A stretch of 64,000 nucleotides of DNA, from contig CAVYGS010000005.1 of assembly GCA_963768185.1 (NCBI GenBank), positions 620,001-684,000 of the forward strand, written 5' to 3'. Origin of the DNA: Palsa-461 sp963768185. GTDB lineage: Bacteria; Actinomycetota; Acidimicrobiia; Acidimicrobiales; RAAP-2. The notes below the pieces were generated by a model. It was not told the DNA's origin. It was given only the letters and a program-made list of their open reading frames with translations, and did no database searches. Position 1 is the first letter of the stretch; every line of letters starts with the position of its first letter. Below are positions 47,548-56,343 of this stretch, in pieces. The translations under genes were made by a program, and so were the position numbers.

Positions 47548-47752
47548 CGGTTCAGCGCCGGCCGCACGCCCGGGTTCATAGCCCGCAAGTGTTCCACCGA
47601 TAGCAATACGTGGCGTGGCGCCTCGGGGATTGGACCAGGTCCGACGGGCGAACTGCAATCCGCCGGGCCGGCCCGCCCGTACACCCTCCGAGGCGAGACA
47701 ATTGGGCGTACCACGACGCCCGCCCGACGACGACCAGAAGGAGCACCATCCG

Positions 47753-48289
47753 ATGAGACCCCAGCTGTCCAAGACGCCGAGTTCCGCCCGGCTTCGCATG
47801 GCGAGGCTCGCCCTGGCCGCATCGGCACTCGGCGCCGGTTTCGGCGTCCTGGCGACCTCCGCGGGATCCGTCGGGGCAGCGTCCGCCCCGACGGTCAAGC
47901 TGGTGAGTCACGGCAGCCTGGGCAAGATCCTCGTGACCTCCTCGGGGATGACCGTCTACGTCTATACGGCAGACGGGGCGAACAAGCCGACCTGCACCGG
48001 GGAGTGCGCAAGCGCCTGGCCCCCCGTCACCGTCGCCAAGGGCGTGAAGCCCAAGGGCGGGGCCGGGGTCACCGGACTCGGGACCGTGACGATCGACGGC
48101 AAGCACCAGATCACCTGGAACAAGCACCCGCTGTACACCTACGCGCTCGACACCGCCGCCGGCGTCGTGAACGGCAATGGGGTGAAGGAGGGCACCGGGA
48201 CCTGGTGGGCCGCGACCAAGAAGCAGGTCGCCGTGACCGCCTCGTCCTCGTCGGGCTCGTCCGGCGGGTCCTCGGGCTACGGGTACTGA
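47753..48289 (+). CDS. Secreted repeat protein (PF03640-type)
   Basis: A 178-residue exported protein. A signal peptide covers residues 1-43 (hydrophobic A-L-A-A-S-A-L-G-A-G-F-G-V-L). The mature part has two PF03640-type repeats: G-M-T-V-Y-V-Y-T-A-D...C-T-G-E-C-A-S-A-W-P-P and H-P-L-Y-T-Y-A-L-D-T. The tail is Ser/Gly-rich. There is no lipobox Cys, so it is secreted, not a lipoprotein. AGAAGGAG precedes ATG 47753. Function unknown; some relatives lie beside redox or heme genes. Confidence 0.85.
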   Translation: MRPQLSKTPSSARLRMARLALAASALGAGFGVLATSAGSVGAASAPTVKLVSHGSLGKILVTSSGMTVYVYTADGANKPTCTGECASAWPPVTVAKGVKPKGGAGVTGLGTVTIDGKHQITWNKHPLYTYALDTAAGVVNGNGVKEGTGTWWAATKKQVAVTASSSSGSSGGSSGYGY

Positions 48290-48325
48290 GCACGAGGCCC
48301 CAGACGGATCATCGAGGAGATCGCC

Positions 48326-48829
48326 ATGTCAGCCACCACCACCCAACCGGGGTCGCTCCGGCGGCGCAACCCGCTGCTCGGGCTCCTCGGAGCCGACGGC
48401 TCGGCGCATCCCGTCCTCGTCAACCTGACGACGTGGGCGGCCGCGATCTTGATGGTTTTCTCGGGTTACATCCATCTGCATCTCTACGACATCGCCTATC
48501 GACATGTGGCGACGATCGGACCGCTGTTCGTCGTCCAGGGCGTCGCGGCGATCGTCTTCGCGATCGGCACGTCAATCGTGCGACGGGTGTGGACCGCCCT
48601 CATCGGGGCGGGGACCATGCTCGCGACCCTCGCAGGGTTCCTGATTTCGGTGAACTACGGCCTGTTCGGATTCCAGGACTCGTTCTCCGGATCGAACGCG
48701 ATCGGCGCATTTGTGATCGAGATTGCCTCGGCGGTCCTCTTCCTCAGCGCCGCGGTGCTCTCGCTCACGGGTCGGTCGGCCCGCTCCGCTTCGGCGGGCG
48801 GGCCGACCCGGCCCATTGAGCACTCCTAG
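48326..48829 (+). CDS. Four-helix integral membrane protein, function unknown
   Basis: A 167-residue protein with four predicted membrane helices (about 32-52, 62-83, 88-108, 124-145). His residues cluster in the first outside loop (Y-I-H-L-H-L-Y-D-I-A-Y-R-H), possibly a metal or heme site. GAGGAGA precedes ATG 48326. It lies 36 bases after the secreted-repeat gene, so they are likely cotranscribed. The last 4 bases overlap the convergent LLM gene. Confidence 0.75.
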   Translation: MSATTTQPGSLRRRNPLLGLLGADGSAHPVLVNLTTWAAAILMVFSGYIHLHLYDIAYRHVATIGPLFVVQGVAAIVFAIGTSIVRRVWTALIGAGTMLATLAGFLISVNYGLFGFQDSFSGSNAIGAFVIEIASAVLFLSAAVLSLTGRSARSASAGGPTRPIEHS

Positions 48830-49713
48830 GTCTGGAGGTCGCCCACGGCGCCGAAGAGCTCCTCGAGCTCGGCGCGCCAACTCGCCGGCGGAGCGACCGG
48901 GCGGACCACAAACTTGGAGAACCCGACATCGATGAAGGCCTCCAGCCGCTCGCGCAACGCAGCAAGGCTCGCCGGAATGAACGTCCGCGGATCGCGCCCA
49001 CGCGATCGCGCTGCGAGAGCGGCCGCGGTGCGTTCGTCCAGCGCGCCGTGCGAGTAGACGACGTTGACGCCAAAATGCTCCGGACTGACGGTTCGCCCGG
49101 CGGCCTCGGCCGCGTCGAGGATGACCCGCTGGCCGGCCGCGGCCTCCTCCGGCGTGCACAACGACGGCAGCCACCCGTCGGCGATGCGCCCGCAACGCAC
49201 GAGCGACGCGTGCGCCATGCCACCCAACCAGACGTCGAAGGGCTGCTGGACCGGGAGCGGCCAGAGCTCGGTCTCCGGGAAACTCCCCGAGGGGCCCTCG
49301 TGGCCGACGGTCTCGCCGGCCCACAGGCGCCGGAGCACCGGCAGGAGCTCGTCGATCACCGATGACCGCAGCGCGCTGTCGACACCGACCGCGTCGCGCT
49401 CGGGTGCCTGGTTGAGCCCGGGCACGAGCGTGAGCAGGAATCGCCCGCCGGTCAGCACGTCCGCGGTGGCGACCTGCTTGGCGAGGCGGAGCGGATTGCG
49501 CCCGGGTAGGAGGGCCGTCGTACCGAGCTTCAACTTGGAATTGCGGCCGCCAACCCAGGCCAGGGCCACGATCGGGTCGTAGACCGGCTGGGTGAGCACC
49601 TCTGGCAACCAGATGGAGTCGAAGCCCAGCTCCTCGATGGCGTCGGCCAGCGCGCCGATGACGCTCGCGTCGGGCTCGCCACGCAAGGCGCTCACCCCGA
49701 TCCGGATCTTCAT
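48826..49713 (-). CDS. LLM class flavin-dependent oxidoreductase (F420-type)
   Basis: A 295-residue luciferase-like TIM barrel. The N-terminus M-K-I-R-I-G-V-S-A-L-R-G, D-S-I-W-L-P-E-V, G-R-F-L-L-T-L-V-P-G and F-D-V-W-L-G-G-M-A-H match the F420-linked actinobacterial subfamily. ATG 49713 has AGGGGAG upstream; the longer frame to 49893 overlaps the aldolase gene. The substrate is unknown. Confidence 0.83.
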   Translation of the reverse strand: MKIRIGVSALRGEPDASVIGALADAIEELGFDSIWLPEVLTQPVYDPIVALAWVGGRNSKLKLGTTALLPGRNPLRLAKQVATADVLTGGRFLLTLVPGLNQAPERDAVGVDSALRSSVIDELLPVLRRLWAGETVGHEGPSGSFPETELWPLPVQQPFDVWLGGMAHASLVRCGRIADGWLPSLCTPEEAAAGQRVILDAAEAAGRTVSPEHFGVNVVYSHGALDERTAAALAARSRGRDPRTFIPASLAALRERLEAFIDVGFSKFVVRPVAPPASWRAELEELFGAVGDLQT

Positions 49714-49741
49714 CGATTGCTCCCCTGCCCTCGGCCGTTGG

Positions 49742-50758
49742 TCACGGAGCGCTTTTGAGCGCGGCAAGGGTGCGCTCAACTCCCTCGTCGTCGACGTCGT
49801 GATGGGTGACGAGCCGGACGACCCCGGGCGCGATCGTGCCGCCCAGCACGCCGCAGGACTCGAGATGCGCGAGGAGCACCGCGGTGTCGTCATGGCGGAA
49901 CACCACCATGTTGGTCGGTGCGTCCTCGGGATCGAGGCCCGAGTCGGCCCACCGATCGACGACGCCCAGGGCGATCCGTCGGGCCCGTTCGTGGTCCTCG
50001 GCCAGCCGTTCGACCATCGAGCGCATGGCCACGAGGCCCGCGGCGGCGATCACCCCAGCCTGTCGCATCGCGCCGCCCAGGCGATGGCGCTCGAGACGCG
50101 CCGCCTCGATCACGTCGCTCGGCCCGGCGAGCACCGAGCCCACCGGTGCGCAGAGGCCCTTGGAGAGGCAGGCCATCGCGGTCGTCGCACCGTCCACCAT
50201 GCGGGCCGCCGGCACCCCGCTCGCCACCTCGGCGTTGAAGATCCGGGCGCCGTCGACATGCACCGGGACATCGCCAGCGGCCGCGCACAGCGCCTTCATC
50301 GAGTCGAGCGTCCAGTAGCGGCCCCCCGATGGCATGTGCGTGTTCTCGATCGCAACGAGCCCGAGGGCCGGCATGTGGTGGTGCGCCGCCTCCCTCGCCC
50401 ACAGCACGTCGGCGGGATCGACCAGCCCGTCCTCGTCGTCGACCGGGGTCAGCTGGACCCCCGCGTTGCGTGCGGACGATGCGGCCTCGTAGGCGACCAG
50501 GTGCTGGCGTCGGCCAGCGACCACGAGCGTGCCGATGGGAGCGAGGACCCGCAGCGCCAGCTGGTTGGCCATGACCCCCGACGGCACGTAGATCGAGGCC
50601 TCCATGCCCATGCGCTCGGCGAAGACCGCCTCGAGCTCGTTGACGGTCGGATCCTCGCCGTATTGGTCGTCACCCACCTCGGCTTCGGCCATGACCCGGC
50701 GCATCTCGGCCGTCGGACGGGTGACGGTGTCGCTCCTGAGGTCCACGGCTGCGGCCAC
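49742..50758 (-). CDS. Threonine aldolase family protein (beta-eliminating lyase)
   Basis: A 338-residue fold-type I PLP enzyme. The start reads V-D-L-R-S-D-T-V-T-R-P-T, followed by G-D-D-Q-Y-G-E-D-P-T and H-V-D-G-A-R for the PLP Asp. The Schiff-base Lys is in C-L-S-K-G-L, and P-V-G-S is downstream. It cleaves L-threonine or L-allo-threonine to glycine and acetaldehyde. GTG 50758 is chosen; the longer frame to 50869 overlaps the next divergent promoter. Confidence 0.92.
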   Translation of the reverse strand: MAAAVDLRSDTVTRPTAEMRRVMAEAEVGDDQYGEDPTVNELEAVFAERMGMEASIYVPSGVMANQLALRVLAPIGTLVVAGRRQHLVAYEAASSARNAGVQLTPVDDEDGLVDPADVLWAREAAHHHMPALGLVAIENTHMPSGGRYWTLDSMKALCAAAGDVPVHVDGARIFNAEVASGVPAARMVDGATTAMACLSKGLCAPVGSVLAGPSDVIEAARLERHRLGGAMRQAGVIAAAGLVAMRSMVERLAEDHERARRIALGVVDRWADSGLDPEDAPTNMVVFRHDDTAVLLAHLESCGVLGGTIAPGVVRLVTHHDVDDEGVERTLAALKSAP

Positions 50759-50908
50759 GCGCCGATCGTACCGGCGGTCGTCCGGCGACCGGCGGCCGAC
50801 GGCACGTCCGCGCACCATGGTTTGGCCGCTCCAGGGTTGGGCACACCCAGAACCGTGGGCGTCCCGCATCTTGTGGCGCGACCTGGGAATCCCGCCGTAG
50901 AATGTGCT

Positions 50909-51880
50909 GTGCGACTGGTACGACCACCGGCGCTACTGGGTTCCTTGGGGTTGATCCTCCCCACCATCCCATGGAACGAATATCCTGCTCACGGTGGTAG
51001 TACTCTGGGTGCGACAAACCGGCTTACCTCTGGTACTACCAACCGGCTCGCCGACCTCGCTTCGGAGGCCGAAACTCTCGGCGCCTCGTCGTTGTGGGCC
51101 TGCGACCACTTGTTCTGGCACCAACCGCTCCTTGAGCCATTGACCTCGCTCGCCGTTGCCGCAGGAGCGACCGCGACCGCGTCGCTGGGCACCTGCGTCC
51201 TGCAGCTGCCGCTGCGCGATCCGGCCTCCGTCGCGCGCCAGGCCGCCACCCTGCAGACCTTGAGCGGCGGTCGGTTCGTCCTCGGACTCGGCATGGGAAG
51301 CCACGCCGGAGAGTACGAGGCCGCTGGCGCCGACTTCGCGCGCCGGGGTCGGCGCCTCGACGCGGGCCTCGACGCGCTCCGGGACGCCTGGCGCAGCGCC
51401 GAGGACCCGGGGCGCCGCTACCGGCTCGAGCCCGCCACGGCCCCCATCCCGATCTGGCTCGGCGGGTCCTCGGAGGCCGCGATCGCTCGGGCAGCCCACA
51501 CCGGCGATGGCTGGGTCCCGATGTTCATCTCACCGGCGGACTACGCGGCTGGGAAGGACCGCCTGGCCGAGATCGCCACGGCGGCGGACCGGGACCCGGC
51601 GGCGATCGACATGGCAGTCGTGGTGATGGCCTGCGTCGGCGACTCGGCCGAGGTGGCCCGTAAGGACGGCACCAACTGGCTCGCCGACCTGTACGACCTG
51701 CCGCCCAGGGCCTTCGAGCGCCACCTCCTGGCCGGACCGCCCGAGGACTGCGCCGCCGGGATCGAGGCGTACCGCGCCGCTGGCGCGACGCAGGTGGTCG
51801 TCATGATCGCCGCAGACGAGACGCTCGAGCACTTCGGCGCCCTCGCCGCGGCCTGCTCGAACGGTGGAATGACGCCATGA
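50909..51880 (+). CDS. LLM class flavin-dependent oxidoreductase
   Basis: A luciferase-like barrel of about 323 residues: L-G-L-I-L-P-T, S-L-W-A-C-D-H-L-F-W, G-G-R-F-V-L-G-L-G-M-G-S, and P-I-W-L-G-G-S-S-E-A-A. The open frame continues far upstream (to 49592), but that part is antisense to the aldolase gene. GTG 50909 follows a TAGAAT -10-like element by 5 bases; a TTG near 50945 is an alternative. First gene of the operon running to the CDF transporter; its stop overlaps the thiolase start (ATGA). Confidence 0.82.
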   Translation: MRLVRPPALLGSLGLILPTIPWNEYPAHGGSTLGATNRLTSGTTNRLADLASEAETLGASSLWACDHLFWHQPLLEPLTSLAVAAGATATASLGTCVLQLPLRDPASVARQAATLQTLSGGRFVLGLGMGSHAGEYEAAGADFARRGRRLDAGLDALRDAWRSAEDPGRRYRLEPATAPIPIWLGGSSEAAIARAAHTGDGWVPMFISPADYAAGKDRLAEIATAADRDPAAIDMAVVVMACVGDSAEVARKDGTNWLADLYDLPPRAFERHLLAGPPEDCAAGIEAYRAAGATQVVVMIAADETLEHFGALAAACSNGGMTP

Positions 51881-53073
51881 GGACCGACCGCATCGCCGTC
51901 CTCGGGACCGCCATGACCGACATGTCCCGCCGCGACCTCACCCCTGAACAGATGGCCCTCCACGTGGTGGCCGAAGCGCTGGCCGACGCGGGCGTCCATC
52001 ACTCCGACCTGTCGCTCATCGTCGCGGCCAACGCGTGCGGCGGTCGCTTGAACGACCAGGGCTGCATCCGCGGCCAGGCGTGGCTGCGCAAGTCGGGGCT
52101 GGGAGACGTGCCGGTCGTCAACGTCGACAACTCGTGCGCCGGGGGTTCTTCCGCGCTCCACCTGGGCGGCCTCTCGGCGCTGGCCCAAGATCGCCCGGTG
52201 CTGGTCGTCGGGGTTGAGAAGATGTGGACCGGCGACCGGGCGGCGACCCTCGAGGCGATCGAATCGGGTCTGCCCTCCGACTACCGCCACGACATGCAGG
52301 CGCGCCTCATCGAGAAGGGCAACCCCGCCGGGAGCATCCTCATGGGCCTGAACGCGGCGTGGGCGCAGCAGTTCATGGACGAGCGCGGCGCAACCGTCGA
52401 GCAGATCGCCGCGGCAGCGGTCAAAGCCCGCCGGCACGGCTCGCTCAACCCGCTCGCGCAGTGCCAACAGGCGGTGACGCTCGACGAGGTCCTCCAGGCG
52501 CCACAGATCGCCGGCGTGCTGACGCGCCTCATGTGCAGCTCGTTCACCGACGGCGGCGCTGCGGTGGTTCTCGCGTCGAGCTCGACGACCCTCGCCGCAC
52601 CGGTGGCCGAGATCGTGGGCACCGTGGCGCGCTCGGGCTGCGGCAACCTCGACTACCACGACCGCCTGACCGAGACCTCCACGGCTGCCTACGAAGCGTT
52701 CGGCCTCGGGCCGGAGGACTTCGACATCGTCGAGCTCCACGACGCCACGAGTGCCGAGGAGCTCTTCGCGCTCGAGTCGCTCGGTATCTTCAGGCCCGGC
52801 GAGGCGGGTCCGGCGACGGTGGCCGGCGACACGACCATTGGCGGGCGCGGGATCACCGTGAACCCGAGCGGGGGCCTGGTGGCGCGAGGCCACCCGCTCG
52901 GCGCGACGGGGATCGCCCAGGTCGTTGAGATCGTCACTCACCTGCGGGGCAGGGCGGGCGAGCGGCAGGTCGACCGGGCGCGGCGCGGGCTCGCGGTCAA
53001 CACGGGCGGCGTCGTCGACGGCGACGCCGGATACGTCGGGATCACGGCGGTCGCGGCACCAGGCGCACGATGA
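51877..53073 (+). CDS. Thiolase family protein (SCP2-like)
   Basis: A 398-residue thiolase-fold enzyme. The nucleophilic Cys is in N-S-C-A-G-G-S-S at about residue 89, and the catalytic His is in A-R-G-H-P-L-G-A-T-G. The usual second catalytic Cys is missing; V-N-T-G-G-V-V-D-G-D stands at the C-terminus, as in SCP2-type thiolases that cleave rather than build or have other roles. It overlaps both neighbours by 4 bases. Confidence 0.88.
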   Translation: MRTDRIAVLGTAMTDMSRRDLTPEQMALHVVAEALADAGVHHSDLSLIVAANACGGRLNDQGCIRGQAWLRKSGLGDVPVVNVDNSCAGGSSALHLGGLSALAQDRPVLVVGVEKMWTGDRAATLEAIESGLPSDYRHDMQARLIEKGNPAGSILMGLNAAWAQQFMDERGATVEQIAAAAVKARRHGSLNPLAQCQQAVTLDEVLQAPQIAGVLTRLMCSSFTDGGAAVVLASSSTTLAAPVAEIVGTVARSGCGNLDYHDRLTETSTAAYEAFGLGPEDFDIVELHDATSAEELFALESLGIFRPGEAGPATVAGDTTIGGRGITVNPSGGLVARGHPLGATGIAQVVEIVTHLRGRAGERQVDRARRGLAVNTGGVVDGDAGYVGITAVAAPGAR

Positions 53074-54008
53074 CCGGCGGGCGGGGCATCGCCGTGCGCA
53101 GCTGCGGCATCGCGGTGCCCGACAAGGTCCTGACCAACGACGACCTCGCAGCGACCCTCGACACCAGCGACGCCTGGATCGCCGAGCGGACCGGGATCCG
53201 CGAGCGCCACATCGGCGGCACGACGTCGTCGCTGGCCGCCGAAGCGGGGCGCCAGGCCCTTGAGAGGGCCGGGATTGGGGCCCGAGACATCGACGCCCTG
53301 GTGCTCGCCACGACCACGCCCGATGCGCTGGTGCCGGCGACCGCGTCGACCGTCCAGCAGCTCCTCGGGATGCGCAACGTCGGCGCATTCGACCTCAACG
53401 CGGCGTGCTCGGGCTTCATGTTCGGCCTCGTGGTCGCCGCCGGGCTGGCCGCCGTCGGGACGAACCGCATCCTCTTGATCGGCGCCGACACGCTGAGTCG
53501 GATCACCGATTGGGACGACCGCAAGATCGCCGTCCTCGTGGGCGACGGCGCCGGGGCGGCCGTGATCGAAGCCGTCGACGGGCCAGGGAACCTCCTCAGC
53601 CACAACCTCCAGGCCGACGGATCGCTTCGGCATCTTCTCTATTGCGACCACGGCGGGTATCTCTACATGGACGGGCAGGAGATCTTCCGCAAGGCCGTCC
53701 GCGTCGTCGTCGAGTCCGCCGAGCAGGCGCTGCACGACGCCCGGGTGGGCGTGGAGGACATCGCCATGCTCGTGCCCCACCAGGCCAACCTGCGCATCAT
53801 TCAGGCGGCGAGCGCCCGGCTGGGCATCCCCGAGGAGAAGACGGCCATCGTGATCGACCGTTACGGGAACACCTCGTCGGCGTCCATCCCGCTTGCGCTC
53901 GACGACGTGGTGTCCACCGGCCGGGTGGGCGACGGCGATCTCATCTTGTTCTCCGGGTTCGGGGGTGGGATGAGCTGGGCGAGCGCCGTCCTACGCTGGG
54001 GGGCGTGA
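53070..54008 (+). CDS. 3-oxoacyl-ACP synthase III (KAS III) family protein
   Basis: A 312-residue condensing enzyme. The Cys-His-Asn triad is complete: N-A-A-C-S-G-F, V-P-H-Q-A-N, and Y-G-N-T-S-S-A-S. It starts a chain by condensing acyl-CoA with malonyl-ACP. Being in an operon with a thiolase and an LLM oxidoreductase, it may belong to a specialised pathway and not to the bulk FAS system (inference). ATGA overlap upstream, GTGA overlap downstream. Confidence 0.9.
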   Translation: MTGGRGIAVRSCGIAVPDKVLTNDDLAATLDTSDAWIAERTGIRERHIGGTTSSLAAEAGRQALERAGIGARDIDALVLATTTPDALVPATASTVQQLLGMRNVGAFDLNAACSGFMFGLVVAAGLAAVGTNRILLIGADTLSRITDWDDRKIAVLVGDGAGAAVIEAVDGPGNLLSHNLQADGSLRHLLYCDHGGYLYMDGQEIFRKAVRVVVESAEQALHDARVGVEDIAMLVPHQANLRIIQAASARLGIPEEKTAIVIDRYGNTSSASIPLALDDVVSTGRVGDGDLILFSGFGGGMSWASAVLRWGA

Positions 54009-54907
54009 CCGGACCCAACGCGGGTCGGATCCTCGTGATCCTGGCCGCCGGGAAGGCCAAACGCTACGGCGGGCTAAAGCCCCTGGCGCCTGTCGGCCCG
54101 AACGGCGAGGCGATCTTGGACATGGTGGCAAGCGACGCCCGGGAGGCGGGCTTCGATCGGATCGTGCTCGTGCTCAGCCCCGCGACGGGTCCGGAGATCC
54201 GCCAACACGTCGATGCGAGTTGGCCGGCCGAGATGGACGTGAGGTTCGCGCTTCAGGAGTCCGCCCGGGGCACGGTCGACGCCGTGCTCGCGGCGTGGGA
54301 CGAGCTCGATGGCGCCGCCTTCGGCACCGCCAATGCGGACGACCTCTACGGTCCGCGGCCGTTCGCCATCCTCCATCGCCACCTCGCCGGAGGCGGCGGC
54401 AACGCGCTCGTCGGGTTCCGACTGGATCACGCCGTGATCGGGAGCTCACCGGTCACCCGGGGAATCTGCCGCACCGGTCCAGACGGCCAACTCAGGCAGA
54501 TCGACGAGCGTCGCGGAGTCGTGCGACGAGACGACGGGACCTTCGAGGCGCGAGATGGTCGGGAGCCGACAGTCTTGGACCCCAAGTCGCTCGTTTCGAT
54601 GAACCTGTGGGCCTTCTCCACAGCGCTCGAGGTGGACCTGCGCGGTGCAATGCACGATGCCGGCGAGGGCGAGGTGCTGCTCCCCGAGCTCGTCGGCCGC
54701 CTCGTGGCCGAGCCCGGCAGCCAGCGGTCGTTCGACGTGCTCCCAACCGACGGTCGGTGCATCGGGGTGACCCACCCGGGGGATCTCGAGCTGGTCCAAG
54801 GGAACGTCCGGGCCCAGATCGAGCGACACGAGCGGCCGGCAAGCCTGTGGGGCGCCCCGAGCGCAGCCTTGAGCAGTTCGGACGTTGAACCGTTGAGCAC
54901 CCCATAA
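54005..54907 (+). CDS. Nucleotidyltransferase (NTP_transferase-like)
   Basis: A 300-residue GT-A-like nucleotidyltransferase. The N-terminus I-L-V-I-L-A-A-G-K-A-K-R-Y-G-G-L-K-P-L is the nucleotide-binding LAAGxGxR...KP motif, with T-A-N-A-D-D-L-Y for the metal-binding Asp. It resembles GlmU/RmlA-type sugar-phosphate nucleotidyltransferases. The substrate is unknown. The start GTG 54005 overlaps the KAS III stop. Confidence 0.82.
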   Translation: MTGPNAGRILVILAAGKAKRYGGLKPLAPVGPNGEAILDMVASDAREAGFDRIVLVLSPATGPEIRQHVDASWPAEMDVRFALQESARGTVDAVLAAWDELDGAAFGTANADDLYGPRPFAILHRHLAGGGGNALVGFRLDHAVIGSSPVTRGICRTGPDGQLRQIDERRGVVRRDDGTFEARDGREPTVLDPKSLVSMNLWAFSTALEVDLRGAMHDAGEGEVLLPELVGRLVAEPGSQRSFDVLPTDGRCIGVTHPGDLELVQGNVRAQIERHERPASLWGAPSAALSSSDVEPLSTP

Positions 54908-54909
54908 CG

Positions 54910-56343
54910 GTGCGACGTTCCACCCGCCTCTCAGTCGCGCTCGCCGTCAACCTGGCGCTGGTGGCGGGCGAGCTGGTCGCCGGGCTAGGGGCGCACGCTT
55001 CGGCCCTGGTGGCCGACGCCGGCCACAACCTCACCGACGTCGCTGGGCTCCTCACCGCGCTCCTGGCCTTGCGTTGGGCGGCACGGCCGAGGAGCGACGC
55101 CCGTTCGTTTGGAAACCATCGGGCCACGATCCTGGCCGCCCTGTTCAATGCGGTCGCGCTTGCGCTCATCACCGCCTCGATCGTCGGGCTCTCGATCGCG
55201 CGCATCGTGCACCCCGAGACGGTGAATGGCGCGTGGCTGGCTTCGATCGCAGGCGTCGCGCTCGTGGTCAACGTGGCCTCGGTGTTGGTGTTGCGCGAAT
55301 CCGGGGGCGACCTGAACCTGCGCGCGGCGATGAACCACATGGCCACTGACAGCCTCGCGGCGGTCTTCGCCCTCGTGGCAGGGATCGTCATCGTGCTCGC
55401 GGGACACCGTGCCGATCTCGCCGACCCGGCCGCCGCGCTCGCCGTGTCGCTCGTGATCGTCGTCCTGGCACTCCGGCTCGTTCGGGCCAGCGTCGACGTT
55501 CTCTTGGAGTCCACACCAGCCGACGTCGACCTGACTGCCCTGCGGGACGCGATCACCAGAGTCGAGGGCGTCGCCGACGTCCACGATGTCCACGTCTGGA
55601 GCCTCTCGAGCGACGTGCGCGCCCTTTCCGCCCACATCGTCCTCGAGGGCCACCCCACGCTCGAGGACGCCCAGGGGCTGGGAGAAGACGTGCGGCAGGC
55701 CGTCGTCGAACGGTTCGGGCTGGCGCACACCACCCTCGAGCTCGAGTGCGAGCGCTGCGCCGACATCGAGGACCCGTGCGAGATGGACTCGCTTCCGGGA
55801 CCGGTCGTCGCCGCGAGGCTCGATCGGCTAACGGCCAAGATCGGCGAACTGGCCCCGGACGCGACGCAGCCCCGAGTAACCGTCCGGCCGAAACCGTCCG
55901 TGCTCCTCGGGGCCACGCCCGTGGCGGTCTGCTGCAACCCGCAGCGAGGGCCGTGTCGGACAACCCCCGCCCGGCGCAAGCCAACGACTCCAGGGAAGCC
56001 GCCGACTCTTGCAGAGCCGCCTGTCGGGCACCTTTCCTCCGCCCCGACCGTTCTCCCTCACGGGCTTCCGGCCGTCCTTGGTTCCACCTTGCGGCTTCCC
56101 CTCGGATCCTCCTCTGATCCGCCTTACGGCTTCTCTTCGGTCTTGCTCCCTTGGACTCACCTTGCGGCGACCCCCTGGGGGCTGTGGCGGGCTTTAGCCA
56201 CCCGAACTGATGCCAAGGTTGCGCCTCTCGACTTCTCCGGTCAAGACCTGCTCGCGAAATCCCCGACTTGTCCCCACAAAAGTCGCTTCGTCCCCAATCC
56301 GCGACAGTTCCTCCCCAACTTCTGTCCCAAACTCCCCAAGTGA
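54910..56343 (+). CDS. CDF family cation efflux protein with unusual C-terminal extension
   Basis: The first ~300 residues are a cation diffusion facilitator with six helices. Metal-site motifs are D-A-G-H-N-L-T-D in helix 2 and H-M-A-T-D in helix 5, followed by a cytoplasmic domain (V-H-D-V-H-V-W-S-L-S) ending with a C-x-x-C-A-D-I-E-D-P-C cluster. The family normally ends there. The frame runs ~170 further codons of Pro/Ser/Leu-rich sequence that lies over the GNRA-hairpin segment and the TCCCCAA repeats. This tail is probably an acquired read-through. The start is GTG 54910. Confidence 0.85.
   Translation: MRRSTRLSVALAVNLALVAGELVAGLGAHASALVADAGHNLTDVAGLLTALLALRWAARPRSDARSFGNHRATILAALFNAVALALITASIVGLSIARIVHPETVNGAWLASIAGVALVVNVASVLVLRESGGDLNLRAAMNHMATDSLAAVFALVAGIVIVLAGHRADLADPAAALAVSLVIVVLALRLVRASVDVLLESTPADVDLTALRDAITRVEGVADVHDVHVWSLSSDVRALSAHIVLEGHPTLEDAQGLGEDVRQAVVERFGLAHTTLELECERCADIEDPCEMDSLPGPVVAARLDRLTAKIGELAPDATQPRVTVRPKPSVLLGATPVAVCCNPQRGPCRTTPARRKPTTPGKPPTLAEPPVGHLSSAPTVLPHGLPAVLGSTLRLPLGSSSDPPYGFSSVLLPWTHLAATPWGLWRALATRTDAKVAPLDFSGQDLLAKSPTCPHKSRFVPNPRQFLPNFCPKLPK
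56055..56205 (-). ncRNA. Candidate structured RNA with four GNRA hairpins
   Basis: On the minus strand there are four short hairpins with GNRA loops: CGCC-GCAA-GGTG (56169-56158), GCC-GTAA-GGC (56130-56121), GCC-GCAA-GGT (56095-56086) and CCC-GTGA-GGG (56064-56055). They are spaced 31-38 bases apart, three with a preceding GAAGC. There is also a GTGGC/GCCAC stem (56201-56184) and a GGATC/GATCC stem (56120-56104). This resembles transposon-associated OMEGA/HEARO RNAs, but no IscB or TnpB gene is present. Family assignment is inference. Confidence 0.4.

Noticed and set aside
49592..50908. Long N-terminal extension of the LLM oxidoreductase at 50909
   Set aside because: It is antisense to the threonine aldolase gene and the sequence is not barrel-like; the conserved start lies near 50909.
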